Position numbers and translations under genes: made by a program. Positions 43,887-52,579 of a DNA stretch of 64,000 nucleotides are shown in pieces. Origin of the DNA: Desulfofustis sp964433645 (GTDB lineage Bacteria > Desulfobacterota > Desulfobulbia > Desulfobulbales > Desulfocapsaceae); NCBI GenBank assembly GCA_964433645.1, contig CAYSSK010000003.1:1-64000 (forward strand), written 5' to 3'. Each line of letters opens with the position of its first letter. Positions within the stretch are counted from its first letter, which is position 1. The notes below the pieces were generated by a model. It did not search any database. It was not told the DNA's origin and saw nothing but the letters and a program-made list of their open reading frames with translations.

Positions 43887-44962
43887 TGGCTACCCTGTAT
43901 GTTCCCGCCGCTGACACCATCCCGGTCGCCTGGGGGTGGTTTCAGTTCTTTTTACTGCTCACCTTCCCGTTGCACCTGCTGGCGATGAATGCGATGCTCG
44001 GCGGTCTTGCCGTCGGGGTCGGACAGCATTTCATGGGTGGTGCTGTTCGTGAGCGGCTGGCCCACCGGCTGGTGGTCGCCCTGCCGCTGGTCATCGCCTT
44101 CGCCGTCAACTTCGGGGTTGCCCCCTTGCTGTTTCTGCAGGTTCTTTACGGGCAGTTCATGTATACCAGCTCGATCCTGATGGGGGTGTTCTGGATCGCC
44201 ATTGTGCCGCTGCTCATTATCGCTTATTACGGCGCGTACCTCTATGATTTCAAGTTCGCCCGGCTCGGCCGGGCGGGCAAGTGGATCGGGCTGGCGGTGT
44301 TGCTGATGCTGCTGACCATCGCCTACTTTTTCGTCAACAATATGCTGCTGATGTCGCTGCCCGAAGCATTCGCCGGTTATTTTCAGCATCGCGCCGGGAC
44401 CATGCTTGCTTCCTCGGAGCAGGTCTTTCTGCCCCGTTACCTGCACATGGTGGTCGGCGCGCTGGCCGTCGGCGGTCTTTTCGTGGCGCTGGTCGGGCAG
44501 TTTCGTGCCGATCAGGACGATCAACTGGCGGCCCATGCGCGGGCCGTCGGGATGACGGTCTTTTTCCGCCTGACGCTGGTCAATATCTGCCTGGGGGTGT
44601 GGTACCTGCTTTCCCAGGAGCGGGACACGATGTTGCTGTTTATGGGGGGCAATGTCGGGGCGACCGCCGTTTTCTCGCTCGCCCTGCTGCTGATCGTCGC
44701 CATTCTCGTTGCCGCCTATCGGCAGCGATTGGCGGTAACGGTCGGCGGGGTGGTGCTGCTCGTTTATCTGATGAGCTTCATGCGGGCCTGGCTGCGCAGT
44801 GATTACCTGGCCGGGGTCTTTCGTCTCGATCAGTTGGAGGTTGCTGCCCAGTATTCACCGCTGGTCTTTTTCCTGATCACCCTGGTTGGCGGGCTTATCG
44901 TCATCGGCTGGCTCTTGAAAAAGACCGCGGCGGCGCTGGTTGAAAGCGGTTCCAGTCGATGA
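43886..44962 (+). CDS. Membrane partner subunit of the CydA-like protein
   Basis: About 358 residues with roughly nine hydrophobic helices (WFQFFLLLTFPLHLLAMNAM, FAVNFGVAPLLFLQVLYG, YLHMVVGALAVGGLFVALVG). Several histidines within helices could bind heme. ATG 43886 overlaps the stop of the upstream gene and has GGGAGGA 7 nt before it. This pair recurs in deltaproteobacteria as far as I recall, but without an assigned gene name; the second subunit may be a CydA- or CydB-like membrane subunit carrying quinol or b-heme sites. Confidence 0.78.
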   Translation: MATLYVPAADTIPVAWGWFQFFLLLTFPLHLLAMNAMLGGLAVGVGQHFMGGAVRERLAHRLVVALPLVIAFAVNFGVAPLLFLQVLYGQFMYTSSILMGVFWIAIVPLLIIAYYGAYLYDFKFARLGRAGKWIGLAVLLMLLTIAYFFVNNMLLMSLPEAFAGYFQHRAGTMLASSEQVFLPRYLHMVVGALAVGGLFVALVGQFRADQDDQLAAHARAVGMTVFFRLTLVNICLGVWYLLSQERDTMLLFMGGNVGATAVFSLALLLIVAILVAAYRQRLAVTVGGVVLLVYLMSFMRAWLRSDYLAGVFRLDQLEVAAQYSPLVFFLITLVGGLIVIGWLLKKTAAALVESGSSR

Positions 44963-44974
44963 CGGGGGGGCGCC

Positions 44975-46108
44975 GTGAGACTGATCCAGCTGATGAGGCG
45001 CGTCTCCGGGGGTAGCTGGAGCCCTGGCCGGCGTTTTTTGTTGTTTGTCCTGCCGCTGTTGCTCTGTGCGTCCTGCCTGTTTACCCCTCCGCCTTTTTCC
45101 GAGCAGCAGTGGCAGCGGCAGGTTGCCCGCCAGAATCCGGCGGATCTGTACGCGGCGCACGAGAAAGACGGCCGGTTTTTCAACCCCTGGATGCCTGAAG
45201 AAGAGCGCGGGCTGCTCGCTGTGCTCAGGTGGCGGTTGACCCGTGCGGCGACCTATACAACAGCAGAAGAAACCTATCTGCCCAGACTGATTGCCGATTT
45301 GGCGCAGCGGCTCGCGCAGCTGCCGGCCGGGCGCGATATCCTCGTCTGGATCGGTCACGGGACCTTTCTGTTGCGCCTTGATGGCAGCTGGTGGCTGACC
45401 GATCCAATGCTTTCTCAGCGGGCGCTGCTTCCCAAGCGCTTGACCGATCCCGCGTTGCCCATAGAAGACTTGGCCGTTCTCGAAGGACCGCTCAATGTCA
45501 TGATTTCCCACAATCATTATGATCATCTGGATAGCGACACGATCGAGATGCTGCCGGCTCACGCCCGATTTTTCGTGCCGCTCGGAGTGCGGGATATGAT
45601 CGAGTCATTGCATGGCGGTGAAGTGGTCGAGCTCGATTGGTGGCAGTATCAACGTATCGATGGTGCCGAGGTGTTCTGCCTGCCGGCCCAGCACTGGTCG
45701 CTCAGGCTGGGGGTTGGCCGCAATACCTCGCTCTGGGCCAGTTTTCTGATCCGCTCGGGTGAGACAGTCGTCTATTTTGGCGGCGATAGCGGCTATTTTG
45801 TCGGTTACCGGGAGATCGGCAGGGTCTTTGCGGATATCGATTACGCGTTGCTGCCGACCACCGCCTATCATCCCCGTTGGTTCATGCATTATCCTCATCT
45901 TAATAGTCAAGAGGCCCTGCAGGCTTTCGAGGATCTGGGGGCGCGAATCTTTGTGCCGACGCAATGGGGGACTTTTCGACTCGGCGATGAGCCGGCGGGC
46001 TACCCGCGTCTTGATCTGGATCGCCTCATCGAGGCGCGCGGCTTGCCGGAGGAGCGTTATCTGCGCCCGGAACTCGGGGAAATCGTCTTTCTCGGCAGCG
46101 AACCGTGA
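44975..46108 (+). CDS. Exported metallo-beta-lactamase-fold hydrolase (NAPE-PLD-like)
   Basis: A 377-residue protein with an N-terminal hydrophobic export signal (RRFLLFVLPLLLCASC) ending in a possible lipidation cysteine. The MBL fold follows: VWIGHGTFLLRLDG, the zinc motif SHNHYDHLD, FGGDSGYFVGY and a C-terminal PTQWGTF. The N-terminal region (NPADLYAAHEKDGRFFNPW) is typical of the NAPE-phospholipase D/RomA-like branch. It may act on lipids or phosphoesters in the periplasm. The start is GTG 44975, 12 nt after the upstream gene. Confidence 0.85.
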   Translation: MRLIQLMRRVSGGSWSPGRRFLLFVLPLLLCASCLFTPPPFSEQQWQRQVARQNPADLYAAHEKDGRFFNPWMPEEERGLLAVLRWRLTRAATYTTAEETYLPRLIADLAQRLAQLPAGRDILVWIGHGTFLLRLDGSWWLTDPMLSQRALLPKRLTDPALPIEDLAVLEGPLNVMISHNHYDHLDSDTIEMLPAHARFFVPLGVRDMIESLHGGEVVELDWWQYQRIDGAEVFCLPAQHWSLRLGVGRNTSLWASFLIRSGETVVYFGGDSGYFVGYREIGRVFADIDYALLPTTAYHPRWFMHYPHLNSQEALQAFEDLGARIFVPTQWGTFRLGDEPAGYPRLDLDRLIEARGLPEERYLRPELGEIVFLGSEP

Positions 46109-46329
46109 ATCGGGCGCACCATCTGCAAACGTATCCACCAACCGACCGGCTGCCACCGGGGATCGGCAAAAACAACCCCCGGCCGCTGTCGCCGGGCCTT
46201 GCCACACGGCCGGATGAATAGTTTTGCCCGGCTGGCTTGGCTCTTTATAGCACCGTGCTGATAGCTGTTCCTTTGCTGAAAACCTTCGCAATCGATTGGT
46301 AATCGACCACCTGAAAAGAGGTTGCTGCG

Positions 46330-46545
46330 ATGAAAACGCTTCCCGTTCTTTTTCTGCTTGTTTTTCTTACCGGTTGTGCCTCCTTCAGCGAGAAGCATTC
46401 CCGAACACTCCTGCTGGACCGCAGTACCGGGGAGATCCAGGAATGCACCGTCGATGCCTGGCGAACCGAGGGTTCCTATGAAGCATACCAGGAGTGTATC
46501 CGCTCGTTTGAACAGCAGGGGTATACGATCTGGAACCAGTATTGA
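46330..46545 (+). CDS. Small outer-membrane-type lipoprotein
   Basis: A 71-residue protein with a clean lipoprotein signal (MKTLPVLFLLVFLTGCASFS, lipobox LTGC, Cys16). The mature part contains two cysteines (CTVDAW, ECIRSF) that could form a disulfide. GAGG lies 8 nt before the start. The function is unknown; similar short lipoproteins are common and rarely characterised. Confidence 0.75.
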   Translation: MKTLPVLFLLVFLTGCASFSEKHSRTLLLDRSTGEIQECTVDAWRTEGSYEAYQECIRSFEQQGYTIWNQY

Positions 46546-46658
46546 CGGCGCCGCCAGCCGTGACAGCGCTCTGTTTAATTCTCTGGTGAAGAAATTCATT
46601 TTTCTCTCTTTGCCGTCGTGATAGAAACGCGTTATGGCCTTTTTTCGGTGGCGGCCTT

Positions 46659-47693
46659 TTGCACGACATCGGTAAGATCGATAGAGGGAGGGCAATTTTT
46701 GACAAGCCATCGCCCGTTGCCGATGCCGAATACAAGGAAATCATGACTCATCCGGAGATCGGTGTGAAAATTCTCGAGTCGATCAAGATCTATCAGGATC
46801 TCCCACCTGGTAGAGCTCCCGCGGCGATCGGCCGGAAACGGCGCATCAACCTGGCCATGAGCGAAGGCTTGCTGTCGATCGTCGGCAACGGTGCGTTGTT
46901 CGTTTTGAAACTCTGGGTCGGACTGTTGACCGGGTCGGTGGCCTTGACCGCCGATGCCTGGCACACGCTGACCGACTCGATCAGTTCCCTGATCGTCGTG
47001 GTCAGCGCCTGGTTGAGCAGGAAACCGGCTGACAATCAGCACCCGTTCGGTCATGGCCGGGTCGACCTCGTCTGTTCCGTGATGATCGGCGTGATGCTCG
47101 CCATGATCGGCCTGGAGTTCGCGATCAAGGCGATCGGTCAGCTGAAGTCCGGGATTTCAGTGACCTATGGCTTTTTTGCGATAGCGGTTACCGCGCTGTC
47201 GGTCGTTGTCAAAGAGGCGCTGGCCCAGTTTGCCTTCTGGGCCGGCCGGCGCACCGTCAATCCGTTGCTCAGGGCGGACGGCTGGCATCATCGCAGTGAT
47301 GCGCTGTCATCCGCCGTGGTGCTGGTCGGCATTATGTTCAGCGGTTATTTCTGGTGGATGGATGGGGTGCTCGGGATTATCGTGACAGTCATGATTTTCT
47401 ACGCGTCCTATGATATTCTCCGTCACTCCGTCAACCGGCTGATCGGGGAACCACCGGATGAAGATCTGTTGACCCGTCTCGAAACGATGATCGCTGAGAT
47501 GCATCCCGATGTCTCTCCGCATCATTATCACCTGCACCGTTACGGGGATCATGTCGAGTTGACGTTTCACTTGACCATGTCTCCCGGGTTGACCCTGCGG
47601 GAGGCCCATGATCAGGCGCATCGCATCGAACAAGAGGTGCGCAGGCGGTTTGACATTGAGGCGACAATCCATATGGAACCGAAAGGAGCGTGA
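46659..47693 (+). CDS. Cation diffusion facilitator with an HD-GYP remnant at its N-terminus
   Basis: Residues ~60-340 are a complete CDF transporter: LTGSVALTADAWHTLTDSIS with the metal-site HxxxD, RADGWHHRSDALSSAVVL with the second HxxxD, and a cytoplasmic C-terminal domain (HYHLHRYGDHVELTFHLTMS). Residues 1-50 are instead an HD-GYP phosphodiesterase fragment (HDIGKI, then MTHPEIGVKILESI), in frame and extending upstream to a stop at 46587. The start used is TTG 46659; ATG 46857 would begin inside the first membrane helix, and no other start lies between. It transports divalent metals out of the cytoplasm. The fusion is likely a deletion scar. Confidence 0.85.
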   Translation: MHDIGKIDRGRAIFDKPSPVADAEYKEIMTHPEIGVKILESIKIYQDLPPGRAPAAIGRKRRINLAMSEGLLSIVGNGALFVLKLWVGLLTGSVALTADAWHTLTDSISSLIVVVSAWLSRKPADNQHPFGHGRVDLVCSVMIGVMLAMIGLEFAIKAIGQLKSGISVTYGFFAIAVTALSVVVKEALAQFAFWAGRRTVNPLLRADGWHHRSDALSSAVVLVGIMFSGYFWWMDGVLGIIVTVMIFYASYDILRHSVNRLIGEPPDEDLLTRLETMIAEMHPDVSPHHYHLHRYGDHVELTFHLTMSPGLTLREAHDQAHRIEQEVRRRFDIEATIHMEPKGA

Positions 47694-47695
47694 CT

Positions 47696-48712
47696 ATGCA
47701 GCAGATCGATCTGAGAAGCGATACCGTCACCAAACCGACACCGGCGATGCGGGAGGCGATGGCCGCGGCGGAGGTGGGCGACGATGTGTATCGGGAAGAT
47801 CCGACCGTCAATCAACTCGAAGAATTGACCGCATCGATGCTCGGCTGCCAGGCCGGTCTTTTTGCCCCAAGCGGTACCCAGACCAATCTGCTGGCCCTGC
47901 TTTCCCAGTGCCAGCGGGGTGATGAATATATCGTCGGGCAGATTGCCCACACTTACAAATATGAAGGGGGAGGAGCTGCGGTTCTCGGCTCGATCCAGCC
48001 GCAACCGCTCGATTTCGAGCAAGACGGCACCCTTGATCTGGAGCGGGTGGCCGCTGCCGTCAAGCCAGATGATTTTCATTTTGCCAAAACCAGACTGCTC
48101 TGCCTGGAAAACACCCAGAACGGGCTGGCTCTGCCGCTTGACTACCTGGCTCGAGCCCGGTCCTGCGCGGACCGGTATGGTTTGCAGCTTCATCTTGACG
48201 GGGCGCGAATCTTCAACGCGGCGATCAAGTGCGGCGTTGAGGTAAGCGAGATCAGCCGGTATTTCGATACTATTTCGGTATGCCTCTCCAAAGGACTTGG
48301 CGCACCGGTCGGCTCGGTGCTGTGCGGCGATCGACAGACCATTGCCCGGGCCCGCCGCTGGCGTAAGATGCTCGGCGGGGGAATGCGTCAGGCCGGGATC
48401 ATTGGCGCTGCCGGAATCTTTGCCCTGCAGCACCAGTACCATCGTTTGCAGCAGGACCACGACCATGCCCGGCTGCTGGCCGACGGGTTGCGTGAGGTTC
48501 CGGCCTGCTTCGTTGAATACCATGCGGCCCAGACCAATATGGTTTTTCTTACCATTCCCCAGCAGGCGGTTGGCGAGATGCAGGCGTATATGGCGGACCG
48601 GGCCATTTTGTTGGCTGCCGGCCGGCGAATCCGCCTGGTAACCCATCTCGATGTCGATAGCCAGGATATTGCCCGGGTCGTCTCTTCGGTTCGCGATTTT
48701 TTCTCTTCCTGA
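47696..48712 (+). CDS. ltaE: Low-specificity L-threonine aldolase
   Basis: A 338-residue PLP enzyme: MQQIDLRSDTVTKPTPAMRE at the start, GDDVYREDPTVNQLEE, HLDGARIFNAAIKCG, and the PLP lysine in SVCLSKGLGAPVGSVLCG. It cleaves threonine to glycine and acetaldehyde. ATG 47696 is preferred because AAAGGAG lies 7 nt upstream; the reading frame also allows GTG 47690, which would overlap the CDF gene. The two genes are probably co-transcribed. Confidence 0.92.
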   Translation: MQQIDLRSDTVTKPTPAMREAMAAAEVGDDVYREDPTVNQLEELTASMLGCQAGLFAPSGTQTNLLALLSQCQRGDEYIVGQIAHTYKYEGGGAAVLGSIQPQPLDFEQDGTLDLERVAAAVKPDDFHFAKTRLLCLENTQNGLALPLDYLARARSCADRYGLQLHLDGARIFNAAIKCGVEVSEISRYFDTISVCLSKGLGAPVGSVLCGDRQTIARARRWRKMLGGGMRQAGIIGAAGIFALQHQYHRLQQDHDHARLLADGLREVPACFVEYHAAQTNMVFLTIPQQAVGEMQAYMADRAILLAAGRRIRLVTHLDVDSQDIARVVSSVRDFFSS

Positions 48713-49011
48713 ACGGTGGCTGTCTGCTGAAGGCGCAGAGCGGATGGGTGCCTCATTCCAGCCAGCGTGCCTATCACTTGTCTGAACCATGCGGTGTGGC
48801 GTCAACGTTTGATCGCTGTCGGTGATAGGTGACTGCCATGCTGCTTCCGGCATCGATCGCGACATCCAGCAGAGATGGCTCATCCTGAACCGTGGTCGAC
48901 TAAAGCGTGAGGTGACCCGGCGGACCTTGGCACGGTGTCTGTAGCGACGTCCTCCACCCCATGGGGGGATAATCGGTATGCTTGAGTCCGATCAAAACAA
49001 TGGACCTTTAA

Positions 49012-49034
49012 AAACCGCATAACGGTTTGTTTTT
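49012..49034 (+). terminator. Candidate intrinsic terminator after threonine aldolase
   Basis: AAACCG (49012-49017) and CGGTTT (49023-49028) form a 6-bp stem with a 5-nt loop, followed by GTTTTT. The stem is weak (three GC pairs), and it lies ~300 nt after the aldolase stop. Confidence 0.4.
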
Positions 49035-49269
49035 GTATAATAAATGAACGTATCATAAATTTTTCTTGGCGCGTCGTTGCGCATTACTGATCAACACCGT
49101 GTAGGAGTCCGGCCGGTCTTTGCGTGCTGTGCGCAATGTGCAGACATGTCATGAGAAGAACGTCGTCCTTGCCGTCGATACTTCGATTATCGTCTCGTTT
49201 CGCTGAGAAAAAGAGGCTCGTAAGAGACGTCGACAACGTTGTGTTGGCGATGGGGGCAGTCTGAGTTTC

Positions 49270-49287
49270 TTGTGATTTTGCGCACAA
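49270..49287. promoter_or_regulatory. CRP/FNR-like symmetric element upstream of nuo
   Basis: TTGTG (49270-49274) and CACAA (49283-49287) form an inverted repeat around 8 nt, near the half-site pattern TGTGA-N6-TCACA of the CRP/FNR superfamily (here TGTGA-N6-GCACA). It sits ~85 bp before the candidate nuo -35 box, a usual activator position. Confidence 0.3.
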
Positions 49288-49369
49288 TCGGCACATTTTT
49301 TCCGCGCGTTGCACAAAGCTATTGCCCTCAGGCAGGGGCTAAGTGTCCGGAAACATGGATTTGTTCTGC

Positions 49370-49399
49370 TTGACAGGAAAAGGCCGGACTTGGTATCAG
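49370..49399 (+). promoter_or_regulatory. Candidate sigma-70 promoter of the nuo operon
   Basis: TTGACA (49370-49375), an 18-nt spacer and TATCAG (49394-49399). Transcription would start near 49406, giving a ~74-nt leader before nuoA. The -10 box is imperfect (4 of 6). Confidence 0.4.
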
Positions 49400-49479
49400 A
49401 GAGGTGTTTCGCATGGTGATTCGTATCGATCGCCTCCTGGCGGGCGGCGATCCAGCTCAGCTGAAGACGAGGTATGTTC

Positions 49480-49839
49480 ATGTCGACGGAAGTGGTTCTC
49501 TCGGGGGCGATCTTTATCGCTCTGGCTTTGGGCATTCCGATGGTGATGGTATTGACGGTCATTTTCGGACCCCGTTCCGGGGGGGCGGCGAAGAATGACC
49601 CCTACGAGAGCGGCATCAAACACATGGTCGGCATGGCCGATCAGAAGTTCAGCGTCAAGTTCTACCTGCTGGCCATCTTATTTCTGATTTTCGATATTGA
49701 AGCGGTGTTCATGTATCCCTGGGCGGTGAGTCTGCGGGAACTCGGATTCCTGGGTTTTGCCGAGATGACGGTCTTTATGCTGCTGCTGCTCACCGGTTTG
49801 ATTTACATCCTCAAGAAAGGGGTGCTCAATTGGCGTTAG
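49480..49839 (+). CDS. nuoA: NADH-quinone oxidoreductase subunit A
   Basis: A 119-residue membrane subunit with three helices and the family motif DPYESGIKHMVGMADQKFSV followed by FDIEAVFMYPWAVSLRELGF. ATG 49480 is chosen because GAGG (49469-49472) is 7 nt away; an ATG at 49474 would be too close. It is the first gene of a 13-gene operon for complex I, which moves electrons from NADH to quinone and pumps protons. Confidence 0.96.
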   Translation: MSTEVVLSGAIFIALALGIPMVMVLTVIFGPRSGGAAKNDPYESGIKHMVGMADQKFSVKFYLLAILFLIFDIEAVFMYPWAVSLRELGFLGFAEMTVFMLLLLTGLIYILKKGVLNWR

Positions 49840-50342
49840 GAATTGAAGCGAGTCTCGGAGACTCGGTTGTCACCACCAAGCTCGATGCCATTGTCAACTG
49901 GGGCCGGCAATATTCCTTGTGGCCGATGGTCTTCGGGACCGCCTGCTGCGCCATCGAATTCATGAGTGCGGCGGCCAGCCAGCATGATATTTCCCGCTTC
50001 GGCGCCGAGGTCGTCAGGTTTTCCCCGCGGCAGGCGGACCTGATGCTGGTCTGCGGCACCATCAGCTACAAGCAGGCCCCGATTCTGAAACGTATCTATG
50101 AACAGATGCCTGATCCGAAGTGGGTTGTCGCGATGGGTGCTTGCGCCAGTTCCGGCGGGATCTATGACAATTACTGCACCGTCCAGGGGATCGACACGAT
50201 CATCCCGGTCGATGTCTACATTTCGGGCTGTCCGCCACGGCCGGAAGCGGTGCTCGATGCGCTGATCAAGATCCAGGAGCAGATCCGCACCGAGAGCGTT
50301 CTCGTTGACCGGCACAAAGACTATAAAGGGGTCCTTGACTGA
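49830..50342 (+). CDS. nuoB: NADH-quinone oxidoreductase subunit B
   Basis: A 170-residue peripheral subunit holding cluster N2: GTACCAIEFMSAAASQHDIS with the adjacent cysteines, GACASSGGIYDNYCTVQG and SGCPPRPEAVL supply the ligands. The start is TTG 49830, inside nuoA (10-nt overlap) with AAAGGGG upstream, so translation is coupled. Confidence 0.96.
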   Translation: MALGIEASLGDSVVTTKLDAIVNWGRQYSLWPMVFGTACCAIEFMSAAASQHDISRFGAEVVRFSPRQADLMLVCGTISYKQAPILKRIYEQMPDPKWVVAMGACASSGGIYDNYCTVQGIDTIIPVDVYISGCPPRPEAVLDALIKIQEQIRTESVLVDRHKDYKGVLD

Positions 50343-50344
50343 TC

Positions 50345-52060
50345 ATGAATGAGACCTTGACAGATAAACTCGGGGTATTGTTTCCCGACAATCGGTGCCG
50401 ACAGGTATTGGACAGCATGGTCATGGATGTCGCCCCCGATACGCTGGTCCGAACCATGGAGCGGCTCAAGACCTATCCCGACCTCGGGTTCACGATGCTG
50501 CTCGACATCACCGCCGTCGACTACCTTACCTACCCTCAACAGACATCGACCAGGTTCGAGGTGGTCTACCTGCTGCGCAACTGGGATCGCAACTGGCTGC
50601 TGCAGGTGGTCGTCGAGGTGGCCGACCCGGATCAGGGACTACCCAGTGTCAGCTCTCTCTGGGGGGCTGCCGATTGGGCCGAGCGCGAGGTTTACGACCA
50701 GTACGGCATCGTTTTCACCGGCCACCCGGATCTGCGGCGAATCCTCAATCACTGGCAGTTCGAGGGGCACCCGCTGCGCAAGGATTATGATATTTTCAAG
50801 GGTCAGGTTTGTTACGAGACCGACAGTCTGGAGCGGGAAATCAGGGCCCGACTGGCCACCAAGGGTGTCGACGAGAGCACCATGCGCGACATCAACACCG
50901 AGATGATGTTTCTCAATCTGGGCCCGTCCCATCCGGCCACCCACGGTGCGATCAGGATCTTTACCGCTCTGGACGGCGAGACCATCATGGCCAACGTCAA
51001 CGAGATCGGCTATCTGCACCGGGGTTTTGAAAAAACAGCGGAGAATCGAACCTACAACCAGGTGATTCCGCTCACCGACCGGCTCAATTACTGCTCGGCC
51101 CTGCTCAACAATATCGCCTATGTCAAGGCGGTCGAATCGTGGCTCGAACTGGAGATCACCGAGCGCGCCATGTTCATGCGGGTGGTCCTCTCCGAGTTTT
51201 TCCGGATCCAGGATCACCTCGTCTGCCTGGCGGCCAACCTGGTCGACATGGGCGGCTTGACCAACTATTGGTATCTCTACAACGAGAAAGAGGCCTCCTA
51301 CGATTTGATCAGCAGATTGACCGGTGCCCGTCTCACCAGTTCCTTCACCCGGATCGGCGGCATGTACCGCGATTTCTACGAGGGCTGGGAAGCGGATATG
51401 GAGCATCAGCTGAGAGCCATCGAAAAGGGGGTCAACGACTCCCTGAGCCTGGTCCTGCAGAATCGCATCGTCCATGACCGGACCCAGGGCACCTGCGTGC
51501 TGCCGGCGGAAACGGCGCTATCCTACGGGTTCACCGGCCCGAATCTGCGGGCCAGCGGCGTGGCCTTCGACCTGCGCAAGGACAACCCGTATTACCACTA
51601 CGACGCCTTCGATTTTAACATCCCGATCGGCAGTACCGGCGACATCTACGACCGAATCATGGTCCGTTTCGAGGAGATCTTCGAGAGCATCAAGATCATC
51701 CGCCAGGCGATGAAAATGATCCCGGACGGCGACATCTTCGTTACCGATCATCGCTTCGTTCTGCCGCCCAAAGAGCAGGTCTACAACCGCATCGAGGGGC
51801 TTGCCAACCATTTCAAGCTGATCTTCGAAGGGGTCAAGGTGCCGGCCGGCCAGTGGTACGACAGTTTCGAGGCGGCCAACGGCGAACTCGGGTTTTACTT
51901 CGTTGCCGACGGATCGGGGCGCCCCTACAAGCTGAAGGTCCGTCCGCCCTGCTTCTATGCGATGGCCGGGTTCCATACCATGGTTGAAGGGGAGATGATC
52001 GCCGATGCGATCATCAACCTCGGAAGCATCAATATCATTGGCGGGGAGCTGGATCGATGA
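50345..52060 (+). CDS. nuoCD: NADH-quinone oxidoreductase fused subunits C and D
   Basis: A 571-residue fusion. Residues 1-~165 are NuoC (30-kDa subunit; SLWGAADWAEREVYDQYGIV, GHPDLRRILNHWQFEGHPLR). From ~186 NuoD follows (FLNLGPSHPATHGAIRIFTA, YLHRGFEKTAENRTYNQVIP), which forms the quinone-binding pocket with NuoB. The same fusion is found in enterobacteria and several deltaproteobacteria. It starts 2 nt after nuoB and overlaps nuoE by 4 nt. Confidence 0.95.
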   Translation: MNETLTDKLGVLFPDNRCRQVLDSMVMDVAPDTLVRTMERLKTYPDLGFTMLLDITAVDYLTYPQQTSTRFEVVYLLRNWDRNWLLQVVVEVADPDQGLPSVSSLWGAADWAEREVYDQYGIVFTGHPDLRRILNHWQFEGHPLRKDYDIFKGQVCYETDSLEREIRARLATKGVDESTMRDINTEMMFLNLGPSHPATHGAIRIFTALDGETIMANVNEIGYLHRGFEKTAENRTYNQVIPLTDRLNYCSALLNNIAYVKAVESWLELEITERAMFMRVVLSEFFRIQDHLVCLAANLVDMGGLTNYWYLYNEKEASYDLISRLTGARLTSSFTRIGGMYRDFYEGWEADMEHQLRAIEKGVNDSLSLVLQNRIVHDRTQGTCVLPAETALSYGFTGPNLRASGVAFDLRKDNPYYHYDAFDFNIPIGSTGDIYDRIMVRFEEIFESIKIIRQAMKMIPDGDIFVTDHRFVLPPKEQVYNRIEGLANHFKLIFEGVKVPAGQWYDSFEAANGELGFYFVADGSGRPYKLKVRPPCFYAMAGFHTMVEGEMIADAIINLGSINIIGGELDR

Positions 52061-52563
52061 GCGACCGATCACAATTGCTGGCCACCGGGAAACCATTTGT
52101 TTTCGATGCCGAAACCGATGCCGAGTTTGAGCGGTTATGCGCGCGCTACCCGGCCCGGGAGTCGATGATCATGCCGGCCCTGTGGCTGGCCCAGCAGCAG
52201 CAGGGCTGGCTCAGCGCCGAGGCAATCGAGTACGTTGCCGAGCGGGTCGGCACCTATCCGGCCAAGGTCTTCGAACTGGCCACCTTCTATACGATGTATC
52301 ACCTGCGGCCGGTCGGCACCTATCACATCTGTGTCTGCCGCACCCTGTCCTGTTATCTGCGCGAGAAGCAGGACATCGTCGATTTTTTGGCCGACGAGAT
52401 CAACATCAAGCCGGGACAGGTCAGCGCCGATGGGCGGTTCAGCCTGGAGGAGGTGGAGTGTCTCGGGCATTGCGGCAGCGCGCCGGTGGTCCAGGTCAAC
52501 GGTGAGTTCCATGAGGAGATGAACGTCGAAAAGCTCAAAGCGTTGCTCGCGACACTGGCGTAG
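52057..52563 (+). CDS. nuoE: NADH-quinone oxidoreductase subunit E
   Basis: A 168-residue thioredoxin-like [2Fe-2S] subunit. The cluster ligands are CRTLSC and CLGHC; the fold signature YPAKVFELATFYTMYHLRPV precedes them. It belongs to the NADH-dehydrogenase module with NuoF and NuoG, showing that this complex can use NADH directly, unlike many anaerobe complexes that lack EFG. Confidence 0.95.
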   Translation: MSDRSQLLATGKPFVFDAETDAEFERLCARYPARESMIMPALWLAQQQQGWLSAEAIEYVAERVGTYPAKVFELATFYTMYHLRPVGTYHICVCRTLSCYLREKQDIVDFLADEINIKPGQVSADGRFSLEEVECLGHCGSAPVVQVNGEFHEEMNVEKLKALLATLA

Positions 52564-52579
52564 GGGAGGATGGACGACG

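Larger units (their letters stand above)
48713..49479. other. Long intergenic region upstream of the nuo operon
   Basis: Nearly 770 bases with no supported gene. It contains a hairpin followed by T residues (49012-49034), an FNR/CRP-like symmetric element (49270-49287), and a candidate sigma-70 promoter (49370-49399) before nuoA. A minus-strand frame at 49149-49562 runs through the promoter and into nuoA and has no family-like features. Confidence 0.4.

Noticed and set aside
49149..49562. Minus-strand frame of 137 codons upstream of and inside nuoA
   Set aside because: Runs through the promoter region and into nuoA; basic, cysteine-scattered product without family features.
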